64,000 nucleotides of DNA, taken from assembly GCA_000381565.1 (NCBI GenBank), contig KB906725.1, positions 2,341,093-2,405,092 of the forward strand. Reading direction: 5' to 3'. The notes below the pieces were generated by a model. The model was not told the DNA's origin. It ran no database searches and worked only from the letters and a program-made list of their open reading frames with translations. Each line of letters starts with the position of its first letter. The first letter of the stretch is position 1. This DNA is from Oxalobacteraceae bacterium AB_14 (GTDB taxonomy: Bacteria > Pseudomonadota > Gammaproteobacteria > Burkholderiales > Burkholderiaceae_D). The translations under genes and the position numbers were made by a program. Below, piece after piece: positions 52,779-60,812 of this stretch.

Positions 52779-55091
52779 ATGCAAGCACAACTGGCCAAAC
52801 AAGACAGCGCACAAGACGGCGTCACGCGGCTCCCCATGATGTCGCTGCTTGAATCGGACGAAGCCACCCACACCCCGCGCGCCGCGATGGAAATGAAGGC
52901 GATCCAGGAAGCGATCGCCCGCGTCGAAGCCGACGCCAAGGCCGCCTGCGCCGCCGAGAACCGCGCCCACGCCGAAGCCCGCGCCCGCTCGCTGGCCGAA
53001 GACCGCGCCGCCATGGACGCCGCCGCCGCCGCCGTCGCGCTGCAAAATGCGCAAGCGTCGGAAGAGGCGATCGCCGCCAACCGCGAGCGCCTCGAATCGC
53101 TGCGCGCCGCCGCCCAGGCCAGCGTCGCCCGCCTGGACGCCGTCAAGCAGGAAACCGCCGAACTGCGCGCCCGGGTCGAAGCCGACACCCAGATCCGGGT
53201 GGCCGCCGAACAGCGCGCCAAGGCCGAGAGCGAAAGCCGCAAGCGCGCCCACGAACAGATCGCCGCCGAATCCGAGCTGGCCGAACGGGCCGCCCGCGCC
53301 GCCGAGGAACTGGCGGCGCAAACCGAACAAGCCCGTCTGCAAGCGGTGGAGCGCGTGGCCGCCGTGCAGGCCGCCAAGGAGGAAGTGGTCGGCATCGCTT
53401 CCGCCGACGCCCGCGTGGCGACCATGGCGCGCGAACGCGAGCGCCACGCCTACGCCGCCCGCCAGACCGCACAGATGCTGGTGCAGGCCGAGGCCGAAGC
53501 GCTGGACCTGACCGTGCAGCGCGAACGCGCCGACCAGATCGCGCTCGAATCGGCCTTCAACCGCGCCGCCGCCGAAGTGCGCGCGCTGGAAGAGGCCCGC
53601 GCGCTGGCGCACCTGGAGCAGGAGCGCGAGCAGATCGCGCTGGCCAAGGCCGAATCCGAGCGCAGCGCCGCGCAGTCGCTGCATCTGCGCCTGCAAACCG
53701 AAAAAGAAATCCGCGACGCCGCGCTCCAGCGCGAACGCCTGGAGATGGTGGCCGCCGCCAGCGCCCAGGCGCGCCGCGACGCCGACGCCAGCATCCTGGC
53801 CGCGACCGAGGCGCGCATCGAAGTGGACAGCCAGCTGCGCGCCGTGGCGCTGGCCCGCGTGCAGGCCGAGCAGGAAGCCGAACTGGCGACCCACGCCAAG
53901 GTCGAAGCCGAGACGCTGGCGCGGGAGCAAGCCAAGCTGCGCCAGGCCGCCGATCAGGCCGCCGCCGAAGCCGCCCGCAGCGACAGCCTGGAGCAACAGC
54001 GCGCCGCCGAGCTGGCCGACGAACGCGCCGCCCTGTCGCGCGCCGCCGCCGAGCTGGCCGCCAGCCAGAACGCCGCCGAACAGCAGGAGATCGCCACGCT
54101 GGCGCTGCACGTCGAAGCGCAGAACCAGGCCAACGCCGTCGCCACGCAAAAGGCCGAGCAGGCGCAGGCGCTGCTGCAGGCCGAGCGGGCCCGCGCCGCC
54201 GCCGAGCAGCAAGCGATCGCCGCGCTGAAGGAAAAGCTCGATGCCGAGCAGGACGCCAGCGACGCCGCGCAACAGCGCATCGCCGCCGAGCGCGCGCAGA
54301 CCGAGGCCTATCGCCAGCGGCAGCAGGCCGAGCAGCGCCTGGCCGCCGCCGCCGAAAAAGAAGCCGAAGCCGCGCGCCTGATGGCCGCGCAGGTGTCGCA
54401 GGAAGCCGAACAGAAAGCCATTGCCGGCCAGGCGCTGGCGGCGCAGGCGCGCCTGGCGGTCGAGCTGGGCGTGGTGCATGCCGAGCGCGCCCGCGTCGAG
54501 CAGGAGAAGGCCGCCACCGCCGAAGCGCTGTTGCTGGCCGAGCGTGAATTCATCGAAACCGAACGTCAATCGCTGGCGCTGATCGACCAGAAGCTGACCC
54601 AGCAGCGCCTGACCACCGCCTCGGAAATCCGCGCATCGAAAGCGATCGCCGGCCGCCTGGAAGCGGAACGCAATGTCGCCGCCTGCGCGCGCCAGCGCGC
54701 CGACGCCGAGCAGGCCGAAGCCGACGCCATGCACCAGCGCGAACTGGCCGAACAAGCCACCGTGCAAGCGGCGGCCGACAAGGCGGCGGCACAGCGGGCG
54801 CTGCTGGAAACCGCCCAGGCGCACGCCGCGATGCAGCGCAAGGTGGCCGACACCACCGCCGCGATGACCGCCGCCAAACAGCAATTGCTGGAACTGGAAA
54901 CCCGCCGTCACGCCGCCGCGCAAAAAGCGCTGGCCGCGGTGCAGGCCAAGGTGGCGGTGGCCGCCGGCGCATGCAGGCAGGCGGAAGAGGGCGCAGTGGT
55001 CGCCACCCTGGACGCCGCCCGCGCCCGCAAGGAAGCGGCCCGCCTGGCCCCGCCAGCCGAAGCCGGCAAAGCCGTCTGGCGCGCCCGCTGA
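52779..55091 (+). CDS. Large Ala/Glu-rich coiled-coil protein of unknown function
   Basis: A 770-residue protein that is almost entirely helical. After a short N-terminal segment (MQAQLAKQDSAQDG..), from about residue 30 to 750 it is dominated by Ala, Glu, Gln, Arg and Leu with heptad-like spacing (AEARARSLAEDRAAMDAAAA, AEQEAELATHAKVEAE). There is no membrane span, signal or catalytic motif. It resembles the helical rods of TolA, KfrA or cytoskeletal filament proteins in composition only. ATG 52779 is preferred; a TTG at 52713 would add 22 residues. It is followed by a dispersed repeat and IS630. A scaffold or filament role is conjecture. Confidence 0.7.
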   Translation: MQAQLAKQDSAQDGVTRLPMMSLLESDEATHTPRAAMEMKAIQEAIARVEADAKAACAAENRAHAEARARSLAEDRAAMDAAAAAVALQNAQASEEAIAANRERLESLRAAAQASVARLDAVKQETAELRARVEADTQIRVAAEQRAKAESESRKRAHEQIAAESELAERAARAAEELAAQTEQARLQAVERVAAVQAAKEEVVGIASADARVATMARERERHAYAARQTAQMLVQAEAEALDLTVQRERADQIALESAFNRAAAEVRALEEARALAHLEQEREQIALAKAESERSAAQSLHLRLQTEKEIRDAALQRERLEMVAAASAQARRDADASILAATEARIEVDSQLRAVALARVQAEQEAELATHAKVEAETLAREQAKLRQAADQAAAEAARSDSLEQQRAAELADERAALSRAAAELAASQNAAEQQEIATLALHVEAQNQANAVATQKAEQAQALLQAERARAAAEQQAIAALKEKLDAEQDASDAAQQRIAAERAQTEAYRQRQQAEQRLAAAAEKEAEAARLMAAQVSQEAEQKAIAGQALAAQARLAVELGVVHAERARVEQEKAATAEALLLAEREFIETERQSLALIDQKLTQQRLTTASEIRASKAIAGRLEAERNVAACARQRADAEQAEADAMHQRELAEQATVQAAADKAAAQRALLETAQAHAAMQRKVADTTAAMTAAKQQLLELETRRHAAAQKALAAVQAKVAVAAGACRQAEEGAVVATLDAARARKEAARLAPPAEAGKAVWRAR

Positions 55092-55174
55092 CCGCTCGTT
55101 CCCGCGCAGGCGGGAAGCCATGGGACGCGTCTGAATAGGTTCAGCATGGATTCCCGCTTGCGCGGGAATGACGG
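55091..55174. repeat. Dispersed inverted-repeat element, copy 3
   Basis: CGTTCCCGCGCAGGCGGGAA, then GGATTCCCGCTTGCGCGGGAA (ends shown) and TGACGG, with the same two opposed hairpins as copies at 23579 and 34107. It lies directly after the coiled-coil gene stop and 9 bases before the IS630 left TA. Confidence 0.75.
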
Positions 55175-55183
55175 TGCGGCGGC

Positions 55184-56291
55184 TAGTGGACTGTAACAAT
55201 TAAAAACGGAGTATCATTATGTCCAAGGGGGACGCCATGATACTTACCGACAGTGAGCGAACGGAACTTCAACAACAGGTCTCGGCCCGTAACGTTCGGG
55301 CTGACGTCGCGCGCCGCGCGCGTTTGATTTTGTTACTGTCCGACGGATGCACATGGGCAGAGATCCAGGGAAAACTTGACTGCTGCAACGACTTCATCGA
55401 CTTGTGGAGCAAACGTTTTTCTGCAGAGCGACTCGCGGGCCTTTATTCGCGCCATGCAGGGCGCGAGCGATTCAAGGTCACCGACAAGGTCGAGGCGCGT
55501 GTGCTTGCGCGGACCACGAAGCACAAGCCTGCCGATGGCTCCACGCATTGGTCGAGCCGCAAGCTCGCTGCGGAACTTGGTGACGGTATTTCGCATATGA
55601 CGATTGCGCGCATCTGGGCCAAGCATGGAATCAAACCCCACCGACTCGAAGGCTACCTGTCGTCGAACGACCCTGACTTTGAAACCAAGGCGGCCGATGT
55701 GATCGGCCTCTATCTGAACCCGCCCCAGAATGCCGCCGTCTTCTGTGTTGACGAGAAGACGGCTATTCAGGCACTGAACCGTAAGGATCCGGTCTTGCCG
55801 CTGTCGCCGGGACGCGCTGAACGACATGGGTTTGAATACTACCGCCATGGGACGCTGTCCTTGTATGCAGCCTTCAATACCAAAACGGGCGAGGTGCTGG
55901 GTAAAACAGCGACCAGCCATACGTCGGCCGAGTTCGTCGCTTTCCTCACTGATATCGTTGCCAGCCAGCCCAAGCGCAAAGAAATTCACGTCATTGCCGA
56001 CAACCTCTCGGCACACAAGACCAAGCTCGTTACCGCGTTCCTAGAACTGCATCCCAATGTCCATATGCATTTCACGCCAACCTACTCGTCTTGGCTAAAT
56101 CAGGTCGAACTTTGGTTCGGAAAAATTGAGCGCGATGTCATAGCCCGTGGCGTCTTCACTTCCGTTTCTGACCTCAAGCGAAAGCTCATGCGCTACATCA
56201 GAAAATACAACGAGGAGCCCAAGCCGGTGAAATGGAAATACTGTGATTTAAGCAGACGCATCACTCCGGATTCGATTGTTACAGGCCACTA
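55184..56291 (+). mobile_element. IS630-family insertion sequence
   Basis: Inverted ends GTGGACTGTAACAAT (from 55186) and ATTGTTACAGGCCAC (ending 56289) match at 14 of 15 positions and are flanked on both sides by TA (55184-55185 and 56290-56291), the IS630/Tc1 target duplication. One transposase gene fills the element. The right TA is part of stop codons on both strands. Confidence 0.9.
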
Positions 56292-56292
56292 G
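55237..56292 (+). CDS. IS630 family transposase
   Basis: A 351-residue transposase with an N-terminal helix-turn-helix (LLLSDGCTWAEIQGKLDC) and a DDE core. The catalytic residues are in VFCVDEKTAIQ (D), VIADNLSAHK (D) and WLNQVELWFGKIERD (E). ATG 55237 has AGGGGG 6 bases upstream; an ATG 18 bases earlier is the alternative. Its TAG stop uses the TA of the right target duplication plus the next base of flanking DNA. It looks full length. Confidence 0.94.
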   Translation: MILTDSERTELQQQVSARNVRADVARRARLILLLSDGCTWAEIQGKLDCCNDFIDLWSKRFSAERLAGLYSRHAGRERFKVTDKVEARVLARTTKHKPADGSTHWSSRKLAAELGDGISHMTIARIWAKHGIKPHRLEGYLSSNDPDFETKAADVIGLYLNPPQNAAVFCVDEKTAIQALNRKDPVLPLSPGRAERHGFEYYRHGTLSLYAAFNTKTGEVLGKTATSHTSAEFVAFLTDIVASQPKRKEIHVIADNLSAHKTKLVTAFLELHPNVHMHFTPTYSSWLNQVELWFGKIERDVIARGVFTSVSDLKRKLMRYIRKYNEEPKPVKWKYCDLSRRITPDSIVTGH

Positions 56293-57245
56293 TAGCTGTA
56301 GCCCAGGCCGACCAGCAGCAGGTCGGCGTCGCGGTGGTAGTCGGTGACGACGCGGTTCAGCGACAGCGTGCCGACCACCCGCTTGCTGAAGTGGTAACGG
56401 CCCGCCATCGACACCAGCCCCGCCTTGTGCGAGCGCGTGCCCGGCACGTCATGCACTTCCAAGGCCAGATACGGCCCCACGCCCATCCCCAGCTCCACTT
56501 CGCGGTTCAAGGAACGGATCAGCCACAGCTGCGTCGCCACGCCGGCGCGGTGCGTGCCGGCCGAGGTGCCTTCTCTGAGGCCGGTCACGGTCCAGTCCAC
56601 ATAATGCCCGACCGAGCGGCGGTATTCGATGCTGGCGGCCTTGGATCGCTCCGACTCCAGGCTGTTGACGATGCTTTGCCCGGCCAGCACCGTCACGGTG
56701 TCGTCGGTCGAGTTGCCGCCATCGAGGTGCAGCTTGTCGCCGCGTATGCTGTCGAAGCGGTAACCCAGGCCTGCCAGCAGCGACGTGGTCGGATCCTTGG
56801 CGCCGGTCGGTATGACGCGGTTCAGCTGCACTTGCGTGTACCAGCGGTTGGGGTGGTGCCAGGTGGCCTGCACGCTGTAGATGGGCGCCCAGCCGTGATC
56901 GTTGATATACGGTTCGCCGCCGCTGCCCGGCTTCGAGGTGTCGAAGAAATAATACTGGCCCACGCCCACGCCCCAGGACAGGCCATGTTCGTTGATGTGC
57001 GAACGCAGCCACAGCTGGCCGGAGACGCCGTCGCGGTGGTGATTGTGCGGATGACCCTCGTTCAGGTAGCCCAGGCTCAGCGCCAGGTAGTCGCCGACCG
57101 GCTGGGCGTAGTTGACGCCGACCGCGAACGAGTTCTGGTTGCCGCCGCTGACGCGCAAGGCGCCGCCCTGCATCGACAAGTCCTGGGCATGAACTGCGGC
57201 GCCCGCCAACAGGGCGGCGAGCAGGAGGGGGAGGCGTTTGGGCAT
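56289..57245 (-). CDS. Outer-membrane beta-barrel-like protein
   Basis: A 318-residue exported protein: signal MPKRLPLLLAALLAGAAVHA, then alternating amphipathic strands rich in Gly, Tyr and Trp (LRVSGGNQNSFAVGVNYAQP, WGVGVGQYYFFDT, GLVSMAGRYHFSKR). The chain ends in aromatic GLGYSY, a typical terminal strand for BAM-assembled barrels. About 12 strands fit the length. The IS630 insertion lies in its stop codon, but TAG is preserved, so the gene is intact. Substrate or role unknown. Confidence 0.7.
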   Translation of the reverse strand: MPKRLPLLLAALLAGAAVHAQDLSMQGGALRVSGGNQNSFAVGVNYAQPVGDYLALSLGYLNEGHPHNHHRDGVSGQLWLRSHINEHGLSWGVGVGQYYFFDTSKPGSGGEPYINDHGWAPIYSVQATWHHPNRWYTQVQLNRVIPTGAKDPTTSLLAGLGYRFDSIRGDKLHLDGGNSTDDTVTVLAGQSIVNSLESERSKAASIEYRRSVGHYVDWTVTGLREGTSAGTHRAGVATQLWLIRSLNREVELGMGVGPYLALEVHDVPGTRSHKAGLVSMAGRYHFSKRVVGTLSLNRVVTDYHRDADLLLVGLGYSY

Positions 57246-57330
57246 AGGTGGTTTCGGTTTCTGTCAGGAATACTGCAGAGATTACCGGAAACTCGGGAAG
57301 TGCCGCGCCATGTTGCCGGCGCGGCAACAA

Positions 57331-57702
57331 TCACGGCTGAACCTGAACCTTGGTGATGTAGTACTCGGTCTCGCCGAAGCACTGGCTGGGCACGCCCTTG
57401 TGCTGGGCGTAGCTCAGGATGACGCGCTTGCCGGTGGCCGCCATCAGCTGCTGGGCGACGGCGTCGTCGCGCACGCTGAATTCGAACTTCTCGGGGATGG
57501 CGCCCGGCATCGAGGTCAGCAGGATCTCGCCTTCCCAGGTCTTGCAGACCCAGCCCCGGCTGGAGAATTTCTGCAGGTAGCCGGCCCGCTCGCCGTCCGA
57601 GTAGGACATGTGCAGCATGATCCAGGTGTAGGCCATGAAGATCAGCAGGGCGGCGGCCAGCAGGCCGGCGAGGTAGAGCGTTACGCGTTTGGAATTGGTC
57701 AT
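57331..57702 (-). CDS. Membrane-anchored protein of unknown function
   Basis: A 123-residue protein with one N-terminal span (YLAGLLAAALLIFMAYTWI) and a small extracytoplasmic domain of about 90 residues (ERAGYLQKFSSRGWVCKTWE, EFSVRDDAVAQQLMAATGKR). Two Cys (WVCKTW and SQCFGE) could form a disulphide. It lies 36 bases after the DUF475 gene on the same strand. Conserved-looking, function unknown. Confidence 0.72.
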   Translation of the reverse strand: MTNSKRVTLYLAGLLAAALLIFMAYTWIMLHMSYSDGERAGYLQKFSSRGWVCKTWEGEILLTSMPGAIPEKFEFSVRDDAVAQQLMAATGKRVILSYAQHKGVPSQCFGETEYYITKVQVQP

Positions 57703-57738
57703 GGATCGCTAGTGTTGGGTGCAATGTTTTTAATCTTA

Positions 57739-58797
57739 TCACGCGGCCAGCCGGCGTTTGTGGCGTATCGACGACCACAGCGCCACCGCGATGAACGCTA
57801 CCCCGGACAAACCGGTGAACCATTCCGGGATGTGGTATTTGACGCTGGCCAGCATGATCAGCGCCAGGATGCCGATGGCGTAGTGGGCGCCGTGCTCGAG
57901 GTAGACATACTCGTCCAGCGTGCCCTTGTGCACCAGGAACACCGTCAGCGAGCGCACGAACATGGCGCCGATGGCCAGCCCCAGCATGATGATGACGACG
58001 TCGCTGGTGATGGCGAAGGCGCCGATCACGCCGTCAAAGCTGAACGAGGCGTCCAGCACCTCCAGGTAGAGGAAGCCGCCGAAGCTGCCGCGCGCCACCG
58101 TCGCCACCACCGCGCCGACGCCGGCCTCGGTGAGGTCGTCATCGTCCTCCGGCGGGTCTTCCTCCAGCAGCGTGCTGATCCAGCCGACCGCCAGATACAC
58201 CGCCACGCCGACCACGCCGGCCGTCAGCACCGTGTACTTTTCCTCCACCGGCACCAGGCCGACGCAGGCGAACACCGCGCCCAGCGTCACCAGCACGGCC
58301 AAGGTCTCGGTGCCGTGCTGGCCCATTTTCTTCTCCATCCAGCCCAGCCAGTGCAGCTCTTTTTCCTCGTCGAACAGGAAGTTCAGGAATACCAGCAGCA
58401 GGAAGGCGCCGCCGAAGGCCGCCACCTGGGCGTGGGCGCCGGTCAGGTGGCGGGCGTATTCGGCCGGGGTGGCGGTGGCCATGCGCCACACGTCCATCAG
58501 GCCCAGGCCGGTGGCCAGCGAGACGATCAGCAGCGGGAACAGCAGCCGCATGCCGAACACCGCCACCACGATGCCGACCGTCAGGAACAGCTTTTGCCAG
58601 AACGCGTCCCAGTGCCGCAGCACCGAGGCGTTGACCACCGCGTTGTCGAAGGAGAGCGACACTTCCATCACGCCCAGCACGGCGGCCACCCACACCGCTT
58701 GCAGCAGGCCGCTGGCGCCGCCGTGGGCGTAGCCCCACCAGGCGGCCAGCGCCATCAGGACGAAGGTGACGGCAAAAGAGAGACGGAAGTGTTGCAT
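57739..58797 (-). CDS. DUF475 (TerC-like) integral membrane protein
   Basis: A 352-residue protein with about 8-9 membrane spans. The family hallmark EVSLSFDNAVVNASVL near the N-terminus and LEVLDASFSFDGVIGAFAI in the C-terminal half form a repeated motif with conserved acidic residues, as in the TerC/DUF475 group linked to metal or tellurite handling. A central acidic loop (LLEEDPPEDDDDLTEAG) separates the halves. Substrate unproven. Confidence 0.86.
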   Translation of the reverse strand: MQHFRLSFAVTFVLMALAAWWGYAHGGASGLLQAVWVAAVLGVMEVSLSFDNAVVNASVLRHWDAFWQKLFLTVGIVVAVFGMRLLFPLLIVSLATGLGLMDVWRMATATPAEYARHLTGAHAQVAAFGGAFLLLVFLNFLFDEEKELHWLGWMEKKMGQHGTETLAVLVTLGAVFACVGLVPVEEKYTVLTAGVVGVAVYLAVGWISTLLEEDPPEDDDDLTEAGVGAVVATVARGSFGGFLYLEVLDASFSFDGVIGAFAITSDVVIIMLGLAIGAMFVRSLTVFLVHKGTLDEYVYLEHGAHYAIGILALIMLASVKYHIPEWFTGLSGVAFIAVALWSSIRHKRRLAA

Positions 58798-58905
58798 CGT
58801 TGTTTTTATTGAAATGGAGGAATGGACTGAATTTTATATTACTTGCTTCCGTCGCTGTAGGGCCATCTGCGATAATTGCGGCACAAAAATGCAAAGGAAC
58901 CACCG

Positions 58906-59328
58906 ATGGACATCGCTTACCTCGTCACTCCGCTGATTACCTGGATCACGGTCGGGCCGATCAAGTTTCTGATTAATAGCGCCAGGGCGCGCAAATGGGC
59001 CTTCAACCTGGTCGGCAACGGCGGTTTTCCCAGCAATCACAGCGCCGTGGTGTCGAGCATGGCGACCCTGATCGCGCTGCGCGAGGGCATCGGCCATCCG
59101 GCCTTCGGCGTGGCGGTCACGCTGTGCTTCATCGTCATCATCGACGCCAACAGCCTGCGCCAGCACGTCGGCAAGCAGGCGGCGGCGATCAACCGGCTGG
59201 CCAAGGAAGATGGCGGCCACCAGTGGCTGCGCGAGCGCATGGGCCACACGCTGGTGGAGATCGGCGGCGGCCTGTGCACCGGCATCGCCATCGCCCACGC
59301 CATCCACGCCCTCTGCGGCCGCGGCTGA
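58906..59328 (+). CDS. Divergent PAP2 family (DUF212) membrane protein
   Basis: A 140-residue DUF212 protein, related to acid phosphatase/vanadium haloperoxidase folds. It has several hydrophobic segments and the motifs GGFPSNHSAVVSSMATLIAL (phosphate-binding Ser-Asn-His), DANSLRQHVGKQA and RERMGHTLVEIGGG. ATG 58906 has AAAGGA upstream. It diverges from DUF475. Confidence 0.85.
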   Translation: MDIAYLVTPLITWITVGPIKFLINSARARKWAFNLVGNGGFPSNHSAVVSSMATLIALREGIGHPAFGVAVTLCFIVIIDANSLRQHVGKQAAAINRLAKEDGGHQWLRERMGHTLVEIGGGLCTGIAIAHAIHALCGRG

Positions 59329-59343
59329 GCCGGCGTTTGGCCG

Positions 59344-59390
59344 GTGCGCCAAGGCGGTGCGCCAAGGCGGTGCGCCAAGGCGGTGCGCCG
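59344..59390. repeat. Short tandem repeat, 13-bp unit
   Basis: GTGCGCCAAGGCG is repeated three times without change, followed by a partial fourth unit (GTGCGCCG). It lies 15 bases after the DUF212 gene. The 265-base gap to the next gene holds only this and a candidate promoter. Confidence 0.85.
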
Positions 59391-59493
59391 GTTCTCCTGT
59401 TTTTTTGGCCGCTCCCGGCTATCCTGAGATTTCACCGTTCATCCCGGTATTTGGCAATTCAGCCACGATTTCTGCCGTCCAGTCGCACGTCGA

Positions 59494-59522
59494 TTGACCG
59501 ATACCGGACAGTCGGGGATACT
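59494..59522 (+). promoter_or_regulatory. Candidate promoter of the RND efflux genes
   Basis: TTGACC and GATACT stand 17 bases apart, an acceptable sigma-70 pair, 72 bases before the adaptor gene. No operator or divergent regulator is visible. Confidence 0.35.
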
Positions 59523-59594
59523 CTGCGCCCTGTAGTCTGGCTAAAATTTTAATAAGTAGTCGAGCACCCACGTGCCACTTTCTCGGAGAACTGT

Positions 59595-60809
59595 ATGTTG
59601 CGCAAAACCCTTCTAGCTCTCGCCGTCGCTTCAGCCCTGGTTGCCTGCGGCAAGTCCTCCAAGGAGCCTGAAAAGGCAGGCGCCAGCGCCTCGGCCACCG
59701 CGTCCAAGGACGGCAAGGATGGCAAGGCCGCCACCCCGGCCGTGCTGTCGCTGGCCCCGGAAGACATGCTGACCATCGAAACCAACGCGCTGGCGTCGGG
59801 TCCGGTGATCACCGGTTCGGTCCAGCCTGAGCGCAAGGCCGACCTGCGCGCCGAAGTGAACGCCGTGGTGTTGCAAGTACTGAAGGAAAACGGCGAAGCC
59901 GTCAAGAAGGGCGACATCCTGGTGCGCCTGGACGAGACCTCGATCCGCGACGCCCTGAACTCGGCCGACGAAGCCACCCGCGCCGCCCAGCAAACGCTGG
60001 AGCAGGCCACCCGCATGTTCGAGCGCCAGAAAACGCTGCGTTCGTCCGGCATGGTGTCGACCCAGGCGCTGGAGGATGCCGAGATCCGCCGCAACAACGC
60101 CCAGAGCGAGCTGGCCGCCGCCAGGTCGCGCTCGGTGGCCGCCCACCAGCAACTGAGCCGCACCCTGGTGCGCGCGCCGTTCGACGGCATCGTCAGCGAG
60201 CGCAAGGTCTCCAACGGCGACACCGCCGCCATCGGCAAGGAATTGATCAAGGTGATCGATCCGTCCAGCATGCGCTTCGAAGGCCTGGTGTCGGCCGACA
60301 AGATCGGCGAGGTCAAGGTGGGCCAGCAGGTCAGCTTCCGCATCAACGGCTACCAGAACCGCGACTTCAGCGGCCGCGTCAAGCGGGTCGATCCGTCGGC
60401 CAACGCGGTCACGCGCCAGGTCGAGGTGCTGGTCGAGTTCGCAGGCAAGGACATGCCGGGCGTGGCCGGCCTGTACGCCGAAGGCCGGGTCGCTTCGAAC
60501 GTCGCCAACGCCCTGATGATCCCCGATTCGGCGCTGGTGGTCAGCGGCGACCATACCTACACCTGGCGCGTCAATGGCAAGGCGCTGGGCAAGGTGGTGC
60601 TGAACATGGGCGTGCGCGATCCGCGCACCGGCCAGTGGGAAGTGCGCGGCGGCCTGGCCGCCGGCGACCGCGTGTTGCGCGTGCCGAACTCCGGCTACAA
60701 GGACGGCCAGGGCGTCGAGCTGAGCGCGCCGAAGGTGGCGGCGGCCGGCAACGGCGCGGCCCAGGCGTCGGCCGCGCCGGCATCGAACAGCGCAGCGAAA
60801 GGGAACTGA
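59595..60809 (+). CDS. RND efflux periplasmic adaptor lipoprotein
   Basis: A 404-residue membrane-fusion protein. The lipoprotein signal MLRKTLLALAVASALVAC precedes a low-complexity Lys/Ser linker. Then come the barrel-sandwich domain (RAEVNAVVLQVLKENGEAVKKGD), an alpha-hairpin (AAQQTLEQATRMFERQKTLR), a beta-barrel (LVRAPFDGIVSERKVSNGD) and a membrane-proximal domain. It bridges the pump encoded next to an outer-membrane channel. The start is ATG 59595. It is 3 bases before the pump gene. Confidence 0.92.
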   Translation: MLRKTLLALAVASALVACGKSSKEPEKAGASASATASKDGKDGKAATPAVLSLAPEDMLTIETNALASGPVITGSVQPERKADLRAEVNAVVLQVLKENGEAVKKGDILVRLDETSIRDALNSADEATRAAQQTLEQATRMFERQKTLRSSGMVSTQALEDAEIRRNNAQSELAAARSRSVAAHQQLSRTLVRAPFDGIVSERKVSNGDTAAIGKELIKVIDPSSMRFEGLVSADKIGEVKVGQQVSFRINGYQNRDFSGRVKRVDPSANAVTRQVEVLVEFAGKDMPGVAGLYAEGRVASNVANALMIPDSALVVSGDHTYTWRVNGKALGKVVLNMGVRDPRTGQWEVRGGLAAGDRVLRVPNSGYKDGQGVELSAPKVAAAGNGAAQASAAPASNSAAKGN

Positions 60810-60812
60810 TCC

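Noticed and set aside
52764..55199. Open frame of about 810 codons on the minus strand opposite the coiled-coil gene
   Set aside because: The product is Gly/Leu/Phe-rich low-complexity sequence, as expected for the reverse complement of an Ala/Glu-rich gene. It also runs through the dispersed repeat.
59344..59390. CRISPR-like repeat
   Set aside because: Units are directly tandem without spacers and are only 13 bases long.
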